The position numbers and the translations under genes were made by a program. A stretch of DNA of 64,000 nucleotides, taken from Chitinophagaceae bacterium (lineage in GTDB: Bacteria > Bacteroidota > Bacteroidia > Chitinophagales > Chitinophagaceae). The stretch spans positions 1 to 64,000 of the forward strand of contig JAQBNL010000068.1 in the NCBI GenBank assembly GCA_028288585.1, in the 5' to 3' direction. The notes under the pieces were generated by a model. That model ran no database searches. It was not told the DNA's origin and saw only the letters and a program-made list of their open reading frames with translations. How positions within the stretch are numbered: the first letter of the stretch is position 1; the number at the start of each line of letters is the position of its first letter. Of this stretch, positions 26,011 through 35,166 are shown in pieces.

Positions 26011-27363
26011 TTAAGCTGCTAACCCGTCGTTACCTCTCTTAATCATGGGTTGCTTTTTCCCGTAGGTTAATGATCGCCACAGCCATTCAAAAGGCCCAAA
26101 CCTAAAGTAGTGCAGCCATATTGAGGAGAAGATGAGCTGGAATATCCAAACCGCTGCAACAACATAATATAATTGATGAAAACTTAATTTGTTATAGTAT
26201 CCCAATCCATACCCATAAAAAAATAAAGTGCAGATTAAACTTTGTATAAGGTAATTGCTGAATGCCATTTGCCCAACGTTCGCCAACGCTTTCATAAGCC
26301 AGGGAACAATGCGGCTTCTGTAGAGCAATATTATAAGGCTTGCATGCCCAACACTAAGAAAAACTCTTTTTAAATCATATAACAATTCATGTGATACTCT
26401 ATACCGGTCAAGATAAGCTCCGTAATCAATCGATCCAACTTCTCCTTTCATGAACATGAAATACCCTATAGGTATGCCTACCCCGTATCCCACCAGTAGT
26501 CCCATAAAATAGGTTGAAGAAGAAAGTTTATTAGAGAAAAAACCAAGACCAAGTAATGCCATTCCAATGAACATCATACAAAGTGAATCCCATATGCCAT
26601 GATAAACTCCCCATGTCTGGCTGCCTGCATTTCTTTGTAAAAGATTATCAAATACAGTTGTATAACCTGAGCGCATTTTACTAATGTTGCTATCTATTCT
26701 TTCCCGGTCAGGCCGCCAGCTTTCCATTTCCATCCATGTGGTTTTTGCCTGTTGCTCTTTATCAGTTAATTTTTTTCCTGCCTTTTCTGATGCCACTGCT
26801 TCCAGGTATGCTTTCCTCGTATCCCTGCTATCATTATACCATAAAGAACTTTTAAGCATCCCAATGCCGATACAAATAATGCCTAAAACAAACAACCATT
26901 TAACTGCCGTTTTTCTAAAAGGATAAAGCACCATTCCTGCAATGCCATATAAATATAAAATATCGCCCCACCATTGAAAAAGATAAGCATCAATAACGCC
27001 AAACAGTACCAAAAATAACAACCTGCGATAATAAAGTTCAGCTACCGTTACGCCTCCCACTGTAGTTTTTTTATTCATAGTAAATAAGATCATCCCCGCA
27101 CCAAAAAGCATGGAAAACAACCCCCGCATAGTTCCTGCAAAAAACACTTCGATAATTTCGTGAGTATAAAAATCGGTGGTATTATGAGCGCCTCTTCTGA
27201 TGGTGTCGCTAAAACTCCAATCTATGCCAAAGCCCGGTATATTCATAAGCAGGATGCCGCACAGCGCAACACCACGAATGATATCAATGGTTTTAATACG
27301 TTCTTCAGCAGCTACCGGCCGTGGTATCTCTACGGTATTTGATGGTGGAATATTTATATCCAT
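26011..27363 (-). CDS. DUF418 family multi-spanning membrane protein (copy 2)
   Basis: A protein of 450 residues with about ten hydrophobic segments. It starts with a short soluble N-terminus, then RIKTIDIIRGVALCGILLMNIPGF, the typical entry into the heparan-alpha-glucosaminide-acetyltransferase-like fold. FSMLFGAGMILF and the C-terminal DUF418 region with FSNYLIQSLICTLFFYGYGLGYY and FRFGPFEWLWRSLTYGKKQPM follow. A soluble insertion of about 80 residues, rich in Lys and Glu, lies at about 185-260. The function of the family is unknown; acyl transfer across the membrane is a structural guess. The gene lies 24 nt downstream of a clear paralogue, so the pair arose by tandem duplication. Confidence 0.87.
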   Translation of the reverse strand: MDINIPPSNTVEIPRPVAAEERIKTIDIIRGVALCGILLMNIPGFGIDWSFSDTIRRGAHNTTDFYTHEIIEVFFAGTMRGLFSMLFGAGMILFTMNKKTTVGGVTVAELYYRRLLFLVLFGVIDAYLFQWWGDILYLYGIAGMVLYPFRKTAVKWLFVLGIICIGIGMLKSSLWYNDSRDTRKAYLEAVASEKAGKKLTDKEQQAKTTWMEMESWRPDRERIDSNISKMRSGYTTVFDNLLQRNAGSQTWGVYHGIWDSLCMMFIGMALLGLGFFSNKLSSSTYFMGLLVGYGVGIPIGYFMFMKGEVGSIDYGAYLDRYRVSHELLYDLKRVFLSVGHASLIILLYRSRIVPWLMKALANVGQMAFSNYLIQSLICTLFFYGYGLGYYNKLSFHQLYYVVAAVWIFQLIFSSIWLHYFRFGPFEWLWRSLTYGKKQPMIKRGNDGLAA

Positions 27364-27387
27364 ATATAAGTTTTTAACGCATAATAT

Positions 27388-28812
27388 TTAAGATAAAACA
27401 GGCATGGTTCCAGGTGGCGGGTTATGTAATGTGCGAGGTAAACTTTTACCATAACTTAACCGGCGAAGCAACCATTCAGCAGGCCCATAATTAAAATAGC
27501 GTAACCATATAACACTAAATACAATTTGTACTACTATAACATCTGCTGCAAACATGTAAAGCTGAAACTGTGTTAACCTTGCAAAATATCCCATGCCATA
27601 ACCATAAAAGAATATAGTGCAAATGATAGTTTGCAGCAAATAATTGGTAAGCGCCATCTGGCCTACGCATGCAAAAGCTTTCCATACCCGGTTTAAGAAA
27701 CCAACAGATAAAAGCAGCACTACAATGCCTGCATATCCTGTTGCCATTAGTGCTCTTTCAACAGGGAAAAAGAAATTGTATGGCAATGAATACCTGTTGA
27801 TATATTTTAAATAATCCTGCACGGCAAGCCGCTGGTAATGCAGCCTGTACCAGCCCAGCAGTAATCCGGCAGCTATACAGATAAGTCCTAAAAATAAATA
27901 TGTACTTCGCGAAAAGCGGCTGTTAAAGAATCCTGCTTTATAAAAAAACATACCCAATAAAATCATACCGCCAAAATCCCAGATACCAAATTGATACGTC
28001 CACCCCGCTTCCCGCCACTGCGTTCTTTGCAAAAGGTAATCCCAGGTTTTTCCATAATTATTTTCCCGCATGGCTTTAATATTTGGCTCATCTTTTTTTA
28101 TATCCACTTTTGTTGATGCAAGTCTGCCTTCCCATGCGCCCTTGTCTTGTTTTTGAAGTTTTGATAAAGTATCTTTTTTAATAATCACACCCGGCTTTGC
28201 TTTAGTAAGCGAATCTTTTTCAAACTTTTTTTCCAGGCCGGTTAAAACAAGATACCTGTGATACATCTTTTTATCATCAGCATAACTCCAGTAATTTTTT
28301 CCGCAATAAATTAAAGTGAGCAATATTGCTGCTATCAATAAGCTGCGGCGGGAAAGTTTTACAAATGGAAAAAGAAGGATACCCATAACACCTAAATGAA
28401 AAAGCACATCATTTGTCCATAACAGGAGTATCCCATTAACCAACCCGAATATAATCAGCCATAATTGGCGCTTAACAAAAACATCACCAGCGGGCTGTTT
28501 GTTCGGTTCACTTTCTTTGGACAGGAACAGTATCATAGCCGCCCCAAAAACAAGTGCTATCAATGCCCGCATTTTTCCATTAAACAATAATTCTATTGTT
28601 GTAAATACCCTGTAATTCCATCCCCTGGTCTGAAGCAGGAGCTGGTTCTGCTGCTGGTTGCTAAAGCCGCCAAATATCCATACGCTTACTAATAAACCAC
28701 CTAACACTGCAATACCCCTAAGAACATCAAGAGATTTGATACGAAAGGTAAAAGCGGCAGGTGTGTTGGAAATGTTTTGCTGCTGCTCTTCGGAAGAAGT
28801 ATTTGTAATCAT
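27388..28812 (-). CDS. DUF418 family multi-spanning membrane protein (copy 1)
   Basis: A protein of 474 residues with the same architecture as its downstream neighbour: FRIKSLDVLRGIAVLGGLLVSVWIFG, FGAAMILFLSKES, a charged extracytoplasmic or cytoplasmic loop (about 185-255), and the DUF418 end LTNYLLQTIICTIFFYGYGMGYF ... FNYGPAEWLLRRLSYGKSLP. The two differ widely outside these motifs, which suggests an old duplication. It is transcribed first of the two. No enzyme is encoded alongside, so the substrate cannot be inferred. Confidence 0.87.
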   Translation of the reverse strand: MITNTSSEEQQQNISNTPAAFTFRIKSLDVLRGIAVLGGLLVSVWIFGGFSNQQQNQLLLQTRGWNYRVFTTIELLFNGKMRALIALVFGAAMILFLSKESEPNKQPAGDVFVKRQLWLIIFGLVNGILLLWTNDVLFHLGVMGILLFPFVKLSRRSLLIAAILLTLIYCGKNYWSYADDKKMYHRYLVLTGLEKKFEKDSLTKAKPGVIIKKDTLSKLQKQDKGAWEGRLASTKVDIKKDEPNIKAMRENNYGKTWDYLLQRTQWREAGWTYQFGIWDFGGMILLGMFFYKAGFFNSRFSRSTYLFLGLICIAAGLLLGWYRLHYQRLAVQDYLKYINRYSLPYNFFFPVERALMATGYAGIVVLLLSVGFLNRVWKAFACVGQMALTNYLLQTIICTIFFYGYGMGYFARLTQFQLYMFAADVIVVQIVFSVIWLRYFNYGPAEWLLRRLSYGKSLPRTLHNPPPGTMPVLS

Positions 28813-28964
28813 TAGCAGAAATTTTGGTAGAAGAAAATAAAAGCCAGTATGAATGTAATTTATTTTACAGAAAAAAAATTAATTACAGCCAGAAAAAGAT
28901 TTGCATGCTTTGCAATTAATGCATACACATCAAATTAAGTAACTTGAAAATGCAATTATTTGGA

Positions 28965-31136
28965 ATGAAAAAACTTATTCCGCTGTTATTCATATTCTTT
29001 TTTATTGGATGCTCCCCTGCAACCAACACTAAAGAGATTGAAAGATTAAAGGAAGCAGCATCACGGGTAAGCATAATAAGGGATACCTGGGGCATACCAC
29101 ATATCTATGGCAAAACTGATGCAGATGCGGTGTTTGGATTAATGTATGCTCAATGTGAAGAGAGCTTTGAAAGAGTGGAGAGAAATTATTTGGAAATAAT
29201 GGGCCGTATGTCTGAAACAGAAGGCGAAGGATATTTACTGCACGACCTTAAAATGAGATTGATAGATGATTCATCTGCAGCTATTGCCGATTTTCACCAG
29301 GCCCCGGAATGGCTAAAAAAATTATTGCATGCGTTCGCAGACGGAATAAATTATTATCTCTATAAACATCCTGAAGTAACGCCTCTTGCTGTAACACATT
29401 TTGAACCGTGGTTCCCTCTTATGTTTACTGATGGCGCTTACATTTCTACCAATACCGGCGGCCTGGAAGTAGAGGATATGAAAAATTTGTACGGCAACGA
29501 CACCCGGTTTTCGAATCCAGGCGACAGTACATTAGCACCCGGAGAATCAGCAGGCTCCAATGCTTTTGCCATTGCGCCCTCTAAAACAGCTGCTGGTAAT
29601 GCCATGCTTTATATTAATCCCCATGTCTCCCATTATTTCCGTACAGAAATGCATATAGTAAGTGATGAAGGTTTAAATGCATACGGGGCAGTTACCTGGG
29701 GCCAGTTTTTTGTTTTCCAGGGATTTAATGAGCAATGCGGCTGGATGCATACTTCATCAATGGCAGATGCCGCTGATCTATATGAAGAAAAGATTATTGA
29801 AAAAGGGAAAGACTTTTTTTATCAATATGATGGAGTGCTAAAACCTGTTTCACAGAAAAAAATTCTTATATCTTATAAAAAAGATGCCGGGGTTTTAGCA
29901 GATTCAATCACTATTTATTATACTCATCATGGCCCTGTAATGGGAAGCAGGAATGGCAAGTGGCTAAGCTTAAAACATCAAAACCGTTCAATAAATGGAT
30001 TGATACAATCGTGGGAGCGGATGAAAGCAAAAAACTTTGATGAGTTTAAAAACACCATGCAGTTAAAAGGAAATACAAGTACCAATACCATGTATGCAGA
30101 TAATAAAGGAAATATAGCTTACTGGCATGGCAACTTTATTCCAAAGCGGGATACTGCATACAATTGGAATTTACCGGTAGATGGAACTACCTCCGCAACC
30201 GAATGGAAAGGCATTCATGAAATAAATGACATTGTACACATAGAAAATCCGCCGCAGGGTTGGATGCAAAACTGCAATTCAACTCCGTTTAGCGCTTCAG
30301 GTTCCGGCACATTATATCCCAAAAAATATCCTGCTTATATGGCTCCTGAAGCAGAAAATTTCAGGTCGCTAAGAGCTATTAAACTAATGGAAGAAGAAAA
30401 TAAATTTACTATCGAAAAACTAATTGCCGTTGGCTATGATCACTATCTCCCCGTTTTCGATAGTTTGCTGCCACCGTTATTTCTTGCTTACAATGCTTTA
30501 CCTGGTTCTGATCCGGCACGTGTTAATTTAAGGGAGGCAATAAATCTTCTTCAATCCTGGGATAGAAAATCTTCTGTTTCTTCTGTAGCTGCTACCATAG
30601 CTGTTTTCTGGGGCTATCAACTTATTGCCTCTGATAATTCACCCGATAAAAATGATCAAATTAGTCTCATCAGATCAGTAGTAATAAATACATCAGCCAT
30701 TCAAAAATTTGAAGCTTTGTACACAGTGCTTTCGGGGCTGCAAAAAATGTATGGAACATGGAAAATTGCATGGGGAGATATTAACAGGTATCAAAGAACA
30801 GCAGGAACATTTTACCCGGTATTTAATGACCAGCAACAAAGTTTACCCGTTGGTATGGCGTCTGCATTCTTTGGTTCATTACCCGCATTTGAATCTGTTT
30901 GGCACAACACAAAAAAGCAGTATGGTGTAGCAGGAAACAGCTTTGTGGCTGTAGTGGAATTTGGCGAAAAAGTAAAGGCCAGGTCAGTTGTGGCAGGCGG
31001 ACAATCTTTTAACCCGCAGTCAAAACATTTTATGGACCAGGCACAAATGTTTATTGATGGTAAATTCAAAGAAGTATTCTTCTATAAAACAGATGTTGAA
31101 AAGAATAGTGAAAAGAAATATCACCCGGGAGAATAA
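28965..31136 (+). CDS. Penicillin acylase family lipoprotein (N-terminal nucleophile hydrolase)
   Basis: The precursor has 723 residues. The signal sequence MKKLIPLLFIFFFIGCSPAT ends in a lipobox with Cys16, predicting a lipoprotein. The alpha region precedes the autocatalytic Gly197-Ser198 junction in ESAGSNAFAIAPSKTA, where Ser198 becomes the nucleophile of the beta chain. VTWGQFFVFQGFNEQCGWMHTSS, YADNKGNIAYWHGNFIPKR and GWMQNCNSTPF are family landmarks. Members hydrolyse amide bonds of beta-lactams, N-acyl-homoserine lactones or cyclic lipopeptides; the substrate here is not readable. An ATG at 28950 is a possible alternative start. The late MDQAQMFIDGKFKEVFFY region is the usual C-terminus. 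Confidence 0.9.
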   Translation: MKKLIPLLFIFFFIGCSPATNTKEIERLKEAASRVSIIRDTWGIPHIYGKTDADAVFGLMYAQCEESFERVERNYLEIMGRMSETEGEGYLLHDLKMRLIDDSSAAIADFHQAPEWLKKLLHAFADGINYYLYKHPEVTPLAVTHFEPWFPLMFTDGAYISTNTGGLEVEDMKNLYGNDTRFSNPGDSTLAPGESAGSNAFAIAPSKTAAGNAMLYINPHVSHYFRTEMHIVSDEGLNAYGAVTWGQFFVFQGFNEQCGWMHTSSMADAADLYEEKIIEKGKDFFYQYDGVLKPVSQKKILISYKKDAGVLADSITIYYTHHGPVMGSRNGKWLSLKHQNRSINGLIQSWERMKAKNFDEFKNTMQLKGNTSTNTMYADNKGNIAYWHGNFIPKRDTAYNWNLPVDGTTSATEWKGIHEINDIVHIENPPQGWMQNCNSTPFSASGSGTLYPKKYPAYMAPEAENFRSLRAIKLMEEENKFTIEKLIAVGYDHYLPVFDSLLPPLFLAYNALPGSDPARVNLREAINLLQSWDRKSSVSSVAATIAVFWGYQLIASDNSPDKNDQISLIRSVVINTSAIQKFEALYTVLSGLQKMYGTWKIAWGDINRYQRTAGTFYPVFNDQQQSLPVGMASAFFGSLPAFESVWHNTKKQYGVAGNSFVAVVEFGEKVKARSVVAGGQSFNPQSKHFMDQAQMFIDGKFKEVFFYKTDVEKNSEKKYHPGE

Positions 31137-31151
31137 CAGAATCCATTAGCA

Positions 31152-31802
31152 TCAAATAATCTTTCCATCTTTCATGTGCAGGATACGATCGCTCATTTGA
31201 GCAAGCTCTTCGTTGTGGGTTACAATTAAAAATGTTTGCTGAAAGCGATTGCGCAGATCAATAAATAAATTGTGTAATTCTTTGGCATTGGCGCTGTCTA
31301 AATTTCCCGTAGGCTCATCCGCCATAATTATAGAAGGATTATTGATAAGTGCCCGTGCCACGGCAACTCTTTGCTGTTCGCCGCCTGATAATTCATTAGG
31401 TTTATGCTCTTCCCTGGCTTTTAATCCTAAAATATTTAATAAAGATTCGGCTTTTTCTGTCACTTCCTTTCTTTTCCTGCCTGCTATCCACCCGGGAATA
31501 CAAACATTTTCCAATGCAGTAAATTCCGGAAGCAAATGATGAAACTGGAAAACAAAACCAATATGTGTATTTCTGAATGCAGCTAATTTTTTCCCCTTTA
31601 ATTTATCAATTCTCTCATTCTCTAAAAATATTTCGCCTTTATCCGGATTATCCAAAGTGCCAAGAATGTGCAGCAGTGTGCTTTTTCCTGCACCCGAGGA
31701 GCCGGCGATACTTACTATCTCGCCTTTGCTTATTTCTATATCAACCCCTTTTAATACCGGCAGTGAACCGTAATTTTTATAAATATTCTTTGCAACCAGC
31801 AT
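31152..31802 (-). CDS. lolD: Lipoprotein-releasing-type ABC transporter ATP-binding protein
   Basis: The protein has 216 residues and the full ATPase motif set: Walker [10 protein letters not shown] (about residues 34-42), Q-loop [17 protein letters not shown], signature [15 protein letters not shown], Walker [13 protein letters not shown] and H-loop VTHN. The LPEFTA segment after the Q-loop and the overall size match LolD, which with LolC/E lifts lipoproteins off the inner membrane. MacB-like ATPases are close relatives, so the assignment is by similarity. The permease is not adjacent, which is common in Bacteroidota. It is convergent with the acylase gene, with a 15-nt gap. Confidence 0.88.
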   Translation of the reverse strand: MLVAKNIYKNYGSLPVLKGVDIEISKGEIVSIAGSSGAGKSTLLHILGTLDNPDKGEIFLENERIDKLKGKKLAAFRNTHIGFVFQFHHLLPEFTALENVCIPGWIAGRKRKEVTEKAESLLNILGLKAREEHKPNELSGGEQQRVAVARALINNPSIIMADEPTGNLDSANAKELHNLFIDLRNRFQQTFLIVTHNEELAQMSDRILHMKDGKII

Positions 31803-31921
31803 ACTTAAATGTAAAATTTAAAATACAAACGGGTACTAAAAAATACTTCCCATGCATCTTTTTCGTTTGTAAATGCAACAATAATAAAAGAAACCCGATT
31901 GTTATCCGCAAAAAACAACTT

Positions 31922-31951
31922 TTGGTTATATCAATTTAACTTTTACATTTG
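31922..31951 (+). promoter_or_regulatory. Consensus Bacteroidota promoter upstream of the DUF2795 gene
   Basis: TTG at 31922-31924 (within TTTGG) is followed by exactly 19 nt and then TACATTTG (31944-31951), matching the -33/-7 consensus TTTG-N19-TAnnTTTG. It predicts a start near 31957 and a leader of about 40 nt that ends with AAAGAAG before the ATG at 31999. This is the best promoter in the window. Confidence 0.7.
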
Positions 31952-31998
31952 CGGAAAATTAAGAGGTTATCTTTTGATTTTTAAAAAGAAGAATATAT

Positions 31999-32223
31999 AT
32001 GTTTTGGACGTTAGAATTAGCTTCACACCTTGAAGATGCACCCTGGCCCGCTACCAAAGATGAACTGATTGATTACTCAATTCGCAGCGGCGCCCCTATT
32101 GAAGTTGTAGAGAACCTGCAGGAACTGGAAGACGAAGGCGGGGAAATTTATGAAGGCCTTGAAGATATTTGGCCCGATTACCCCAGCCAGGAAGACTTCT
32201 TTTTTAATGAAGATGAATATTAA
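31999..32223 (+). CDS. DUF2795 family small acidic protein
   Basis: A protein of 74 residues, highly acidic at the C-terminus (PSQEDFFFNEDEY). It carries the DUF2795 pattern LASHLEDAPWPATKDELIDYSIRSGAPIEVVENLQELEDEGGEIYEGLEDIWPDYP. It is conserved across Bacteroidota and expressed from its own promoter; function is unknown. The DUF2795 fold is a small helical domain sometimes linked to nucleic-acid or protein binding. A good promoter, an AG-rich ribosome-binding site and a terminator 36 nt downstream show a free-standing, probably well-expressed gene. Confidence 0.9.
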   Translation: MFWTLELASHLEDAPWPATKDELIDYSIRSGAPIEVVENLQELEDEGGEIYEGLEDIWPDYPSQEDFFFNEDEY

Positions 32224-32258
32224 GAAAGCTTAAAGTTATAAGCTGTAAGGAATACAAG

Positions 32259-32282
32259 CCATCCAATTTTGGGTGGTTTTTT
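32259..32282 (+). terminator. Rho-independent terminator after the DUF2795 gene
   Basis: CCATCC pairs with GGGTGG (one G-U pair) across the loop AATTTT, followed by TTTTTT. Confidence 0.75.
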
Positions 32283-32302
32283 ATTTGCAGTATATTAAAT
32301 TA

Positions 32303-32378
32303 CCACAAAAAAGACACTAAGACAGAAAGGAGCACAAAGATTTCCTTTGTGAATCTTAGAGACTTGGTGTCTTTGTGG
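32303..32378. repeat. Intergenic palindrome (CCACAAA..AGACAC ... GTGTCTTTGTGG)
   Basis: The left arm CCACAAAAAAGACACTAAGA and the right arm ending GACTTGGTGTCTTTGTGG are complementary over most of their length. The centre AAGATTTCCTTTGTG adds a second short stem. It lies between the DUF2795 terminator and the stop of the FAH-family gene. It resembles the repeat at 39959-40036 in style. Confidence 0.6.
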
Positions 32379-32386
32379 CAATAAAA

Positions 32387-32998
32387 TTATTTTATCTCCA
32401 TCGCCAGTAAACTGTCATTTTCCAGGAAGGCTTCCAGCTCATCTCCCACTACACATTCACCAACGCCGGCAGGTGTACCGGTAAAAATAAGGTCACCAAT
32501 ATTTATGGAGAAGTAATTGGAGATATTGGCAACTATCTTATCAAAACTAAATATCATCTCAGCGGAGTTGGCTTTTTGTACCAGCTCTTTATTTTTTTTA
32601 AAAGAAAAGTTGATGTTCTTTTTATTGAGCGCCGGGGTAATCTCTATAAACTTTCCTACGGCAGCAGAGTTATCAAAAGCTTTGGCTTTTTCCCAGGGAA
32701 GCCCTTTTTTCTTCAGCTCATCCTGTATATCTCTTGCGGTAAAATCAATGCCTACGGTTATCCCGTTATAATAATTGCCTGCATGTTTTTCCTGGATGTA
32801 TTTCCCATTCTTACTAACACGCAATACCAGCTCACATTCATAATGAAGCTCATTGGTAAATTCAGGATAATAAAACGGAGTATGGGTTTGAAGCAGGGCA
32901 CTTTTAGGCTTCATAAAAATTACCGGTTCATCCGGCACCTCGCTACCCATTTCCTTAGCATGATCAGCATAATTTCGGCCGATACAAAATATTTTCAT
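32387..32998 (-). CDS. Fumarylacetoacetate hydrolase family protein (FAHD1-like acylpyruvase/oxaloacetate decarboxylase)
   Basis: The protein has 203 residues, the compact single-domain size of FAHD1/YcgM-type enzymes that split acylpyruvates or decarboxylate oxaloacetate. The start MKIFCIGRNYADHAKEMGSEVPDEPVIFMKP and the divalent-metal ligands in HYECELVLRV (Glu-x-Glu) are visible. VGIDFTARDIQ (Asp) and PWEKAKAFDNSAAVG (Lys) follow, then the C-terminal GDLIFTGTPAGVG. It is unlikely to be the dedicated tyrosine-pathway FAH, which is twice as long. It stands alone, 94 nt from pth on the same strand. Confidence 0.9.
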   Translation of the reverse strand: MKIFCIGRNYADHAKEMGSEVPDEPVIFMKPKSALLQTHTPFYYPEFTNELHYECELVLRVSKNGKYIQEKHAGNYYNGITVGIDFTARDIQDELKKKGLPWEKAKAFDNSAAVGKFIEITPALNKKNINFSFKKNKELVQKANSAEMIFSFDKIVANISNYFSINIGDLIFTGTPAGVGECVVGDELEAFLENDSLLAMEIK

Positions 32999-33092
32999 AA
33001 AAAGCTGCTTTTAGTTAGGTCCCGAGGTTGATAAGCGAAAATATAAAAAAACAATTTAAAAAAAGAATTATCTGTAATCCCTGCCATAAGAA

Positions 33093-33665
33093 CTAAAAAG
33101 ATAAGTTATTTACAAGGCTCATCGTTTTATCAATCCCAATTGCGGCAAAGCTTTCTATTACTTCAACACATTTTTCAATTTTAATTTTTACAACAGGTAT
33201 TTCTTCTTTAAACCATTTACTAAGCACATATTCCACCTGCATTCCTTTTGGAAAATTATTGCCAATGCCAAAGCGCAACTTGGGATATTCATCAGTCCCC
33301 AGGATATTTTGAATATCCCTTAAGCCGTTATGCCCTGCATCACTCCCGCTTTTCCGCAACCGAAGTTTATCTAATGGCAAAGCAAGATCATCTACAATAG
33401 TTAAAGAATTTTCCAGTGGAATCTTTTCTTTATCGAGCCAGTATTTTACTGCCCTGCCGCTAAGGTTCATGTAGGTGGTTGGCTTTATACAAATAAATAT
33501 TTTTCCTTTCCATTTTACTTCTGCCACCTCCGCTAACCGTTTTGACTGAAAAAATCCGCCATGCTTTAATACAAATGCATCGGCTACATCAAAGCCAATG
33601 TTATGGCGTGTATGGGCATATTCATCGCCAATATTTCCAAGACCTATGATAAGAAATTTAGACAT
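33093..33665 (-). CDS. pth: Peptidyl-tRNA hydrolase
   Basis: It releases peptides from peptidyl-tRNA that drops off ribosomes. The 190 residues start with FLIIGLGNIGDEYAHTRHNIGFDVAD. The catalytic His is H21, with Asn11 in LGN; the usual LGNPG is LGNIG here. KPTTYMNLSGRAV and VDDLALPLDKLRLRKSGSDAGHNGLRDI carry the remaining active-site Asn, Asp and Gly residues. The gene is divergent from the AI-2E permease gene, whose promoter lies in the 36-nt gap. Confidence 0.95.
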   Translation of the reverse strand: MSKFLIIGLGNIGDEYAHTRHNIGFDVADAFVLKHGGFFQSKRLAEVAEVKWKGKIFICIKPTTYMNLSGRAVKYWLDKEKIPLENSLTIVDDLALPLDKLRLRKSGSDAGHNGLRDIQNILGTDEYPKLRFGIGNNFPKGMQVEYVLSKWFKEEIPVVKIKIEKCVEVIESFAAIGIDKTMSLVNNLSF

Positions 33666-33666
33666 G

Positions 33667-33697
33667 TTACCGGCGAAGATAATAATCTATACATTTG
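33667..33697 (+). promoter_or_regulatory. Candidate promoter for the AI-2E-family permease
   Basis: TACATTTG (33690-33697) matches TAnnTTTG, with TTAC at 33667-33670 about 20 nt upstream. The ATG at 33702 follows after 4 nt, so the transcript would be leaderless or nearly so. Confidence 0.4.
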
Positions 33698-33701
33698 TTT
33701 T

Positions 33702-34796
33702 ATGGTAAAGACCTGGCCGCTATATGCAAAAATTACTGCGCTTATACTTTTAATATACCTTGTACTGTACGGTTTATATATAGGGCAGGATATTTTAGCG
33801 CCCCTGGGCTTTGCCTTTCTTTTTGCAGTTTTATTACGCCCCCTGGAAAAAAAATTTATTCAATGGCACATACCTAAAATTTTGGCGATAGTGTTTACAC
33901 TGGTAATTGCTATTTTATTTGTTGCCGGGCTTGTTACTTTTTTATCTAAACAAATAACCTCATTTGTAAAAGACATTCCTGCCATCAAACATAATCTTAA
34001 TGACTTGTGGAGCCAGTTTCAGCATTGGCTTACTAATACTTTTAATTTATCAAGAGCGCAGCAACAAAAAATTATCCAGAAGGCTACTGCAGATACGATG
34101 GATAATATTGGCCCTGTTGATACAATAGGTGTTGTAACTGCCTCCGTTGCCACTATTATCCTTATCCCTGTATACGTTTTTCTTTTTCTTTATTACCGCA
34201 CATTATTGTTACGTTTTATAGTAGAACTATTTGAAGAAAAACAACAGGAAAATGTATACAATGTTATCCAGGAAATAAGATATGTAGTACAGCATTACAT
34301 TACAGGATTATTAACAGAAACCAGCATAGTTGCCGTACTTAATATAACAGGTTTATTAATTATAGGCGCCCCGTTTGCTATTTTGCTGGGTATCATTGCT
34401 GCCATCCTTAATCTCATCCCTTACATCGGGGGACTGGTAGCCGTTTTTCTTACCGCTTTAATTACATTCACCAATACAGGATCAATCAGTACATCGCTTT
34501 GGGCAATTGTTATATTCATGATTGTTCAGCTTATCGATAATAATTTTTTAGTGCCTAAAGTAATTGCCTCAAGGGTAAAATTAAATGCACTTATCTCAAT
34601 AGTGGGTGTACTTATTGGCGGGGCTTTATGTGGCGTAAGCGGCATGTTCCTGAGCATTCCATTAATAGCAATTTGTAAAGTAATATTTGATAAGGTAGAA
34701 GAATTGCAGCCATGGGGCAAGCTTTTGGGGGATGATATGCCAACCACTACAGTTCTAAAACATGTACTGAAGAGAAGACGTAAGGCAAACACTTAA
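33702..34796 (+). CDS. AI-2E family permease
   Basis: A membrane protein of 364 residues. The family layout is present: two helices at the N-terminus (ALILLIYLVLYGLYIGQDILAPLGFAFLFAVLLRPLEKKF), a third at about 62-85, and a soluble coiled region (FVKDIPAIKHNLNDLWSQF). It closes with the conserved helical bundle GAPFAILLGIIAAILNLIPYIGGLVAV and DNNFLVPKVIASRVKLNALISIVGVLIGGALCGVSGMFLSIP. Members include TqsA and sodium/proton antiporters; transport of autoinducer-2 is only one proposal. The ATG at 33702 is preferred because upstream codons overlap pth and give no extra family sequence. Confidence 0.9.
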   Translation: MVKTWPLYAKITALILLIYLVLYGLYIGQDILAPLGFAFLFAVLLRPLEKKFIQWHIPKILAIVFTLVIAILFVAGLVTFLSKQITSFVKDIPAIKHNLNDLWSQFQHWLTNTFNLSRAQQQKIIQKATADTMDNIGPVDTIGVVTASVATIILIPVYVFLFLYYRTLLLRFIVELFEEKQQENVYNVIQEIRYVVQHYITGLLTETSIVAVLNITGLLIIGAPFAILLGIIAAILNLIPYIGGLVAVFLTALITFTNTGSISTSLWAIVIFMIVQLIDNNFLVPKVIASRVKLNALISIVGVLIGGALCGVSGMFLSIPLIAICKVIFDKVEELQPWGKLLGDDMPTTTVLKHVLKRRRKANT

Positions 34797-34860
34797 TTAA
34801 TGATGAGCATAGGGAAGCCAAAAAGAATTTAAAATATTTTATAACCAACATCTTGTCAAC

Positions 34861-35166
34861 TTGCGGATAGTATTTAAATATTTTGAGCTGCTCTTTTGGG
34901 TCGCTTCCATAACAGTGCTGGCGTTAATGCCACCCGGTACTGATCCTCATTATTCATTCTGCTTTTTTAAAATGCTTGGAATTAATTTTTGCCCGGGTTG
35001 CGGTCTTGGCCATTCCATCAGTTATTTATTTCACGGAGATCTGCAGGGTTCTTTCTCATCCCACCCCCTGGGTATTTTTGCAGTCATCATTATTCTATAC
35101 AGGATATATAAATTATTAAAATTTCATTTCTTCTCTAAAAAAATAAATTATGCAATACGACAATAG
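34861..35166 (+). CDS. DUF2752 membrane protein
   Basis: A small membrane protein of 101 residues with three hydrophobic segments (about 8-24, 38-50 and 70-85). The family hallmark is INFCPGCGLGHSISYLFHGDL (about residues 40-60). Only a TTG start at 34861 is available in frame after the upstream stop, so a TTG initiation is inferred. It overlaps the downstream TM2-domain gene by 17 nt, suggesting coupling. Such pairings of DUF2752 and TM2 genes are common in Bacteroidota, but neither function is known. Confidence 0.85.
   Translation: MRIVFKYFELLFWVASITVLALMPPGTDPHYSFCFFKMLGINFCPGCGLGHSISYLFHGDLQGSFSSHPLGIFAVIIILYRIYKLLKFHFFSKKINYAIRQ

Noticed and set aside
26011-28812. One DUF418 gene split by a frameshift
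   Set aside because: Each half is a full-length protein with its own N-terminal and C-terminal family motifs, so they are paralogues.
32303-32378. CRISPR-like repeat
   Set aside because: There is one palindrome only, with no regularly spaced copies or spacers and no cas genes in the window.
32576-33031. Open frame of 151 codons on the plus strand
   Set aside because: Antisense to the FAH-family gene; no start signal and no domain.
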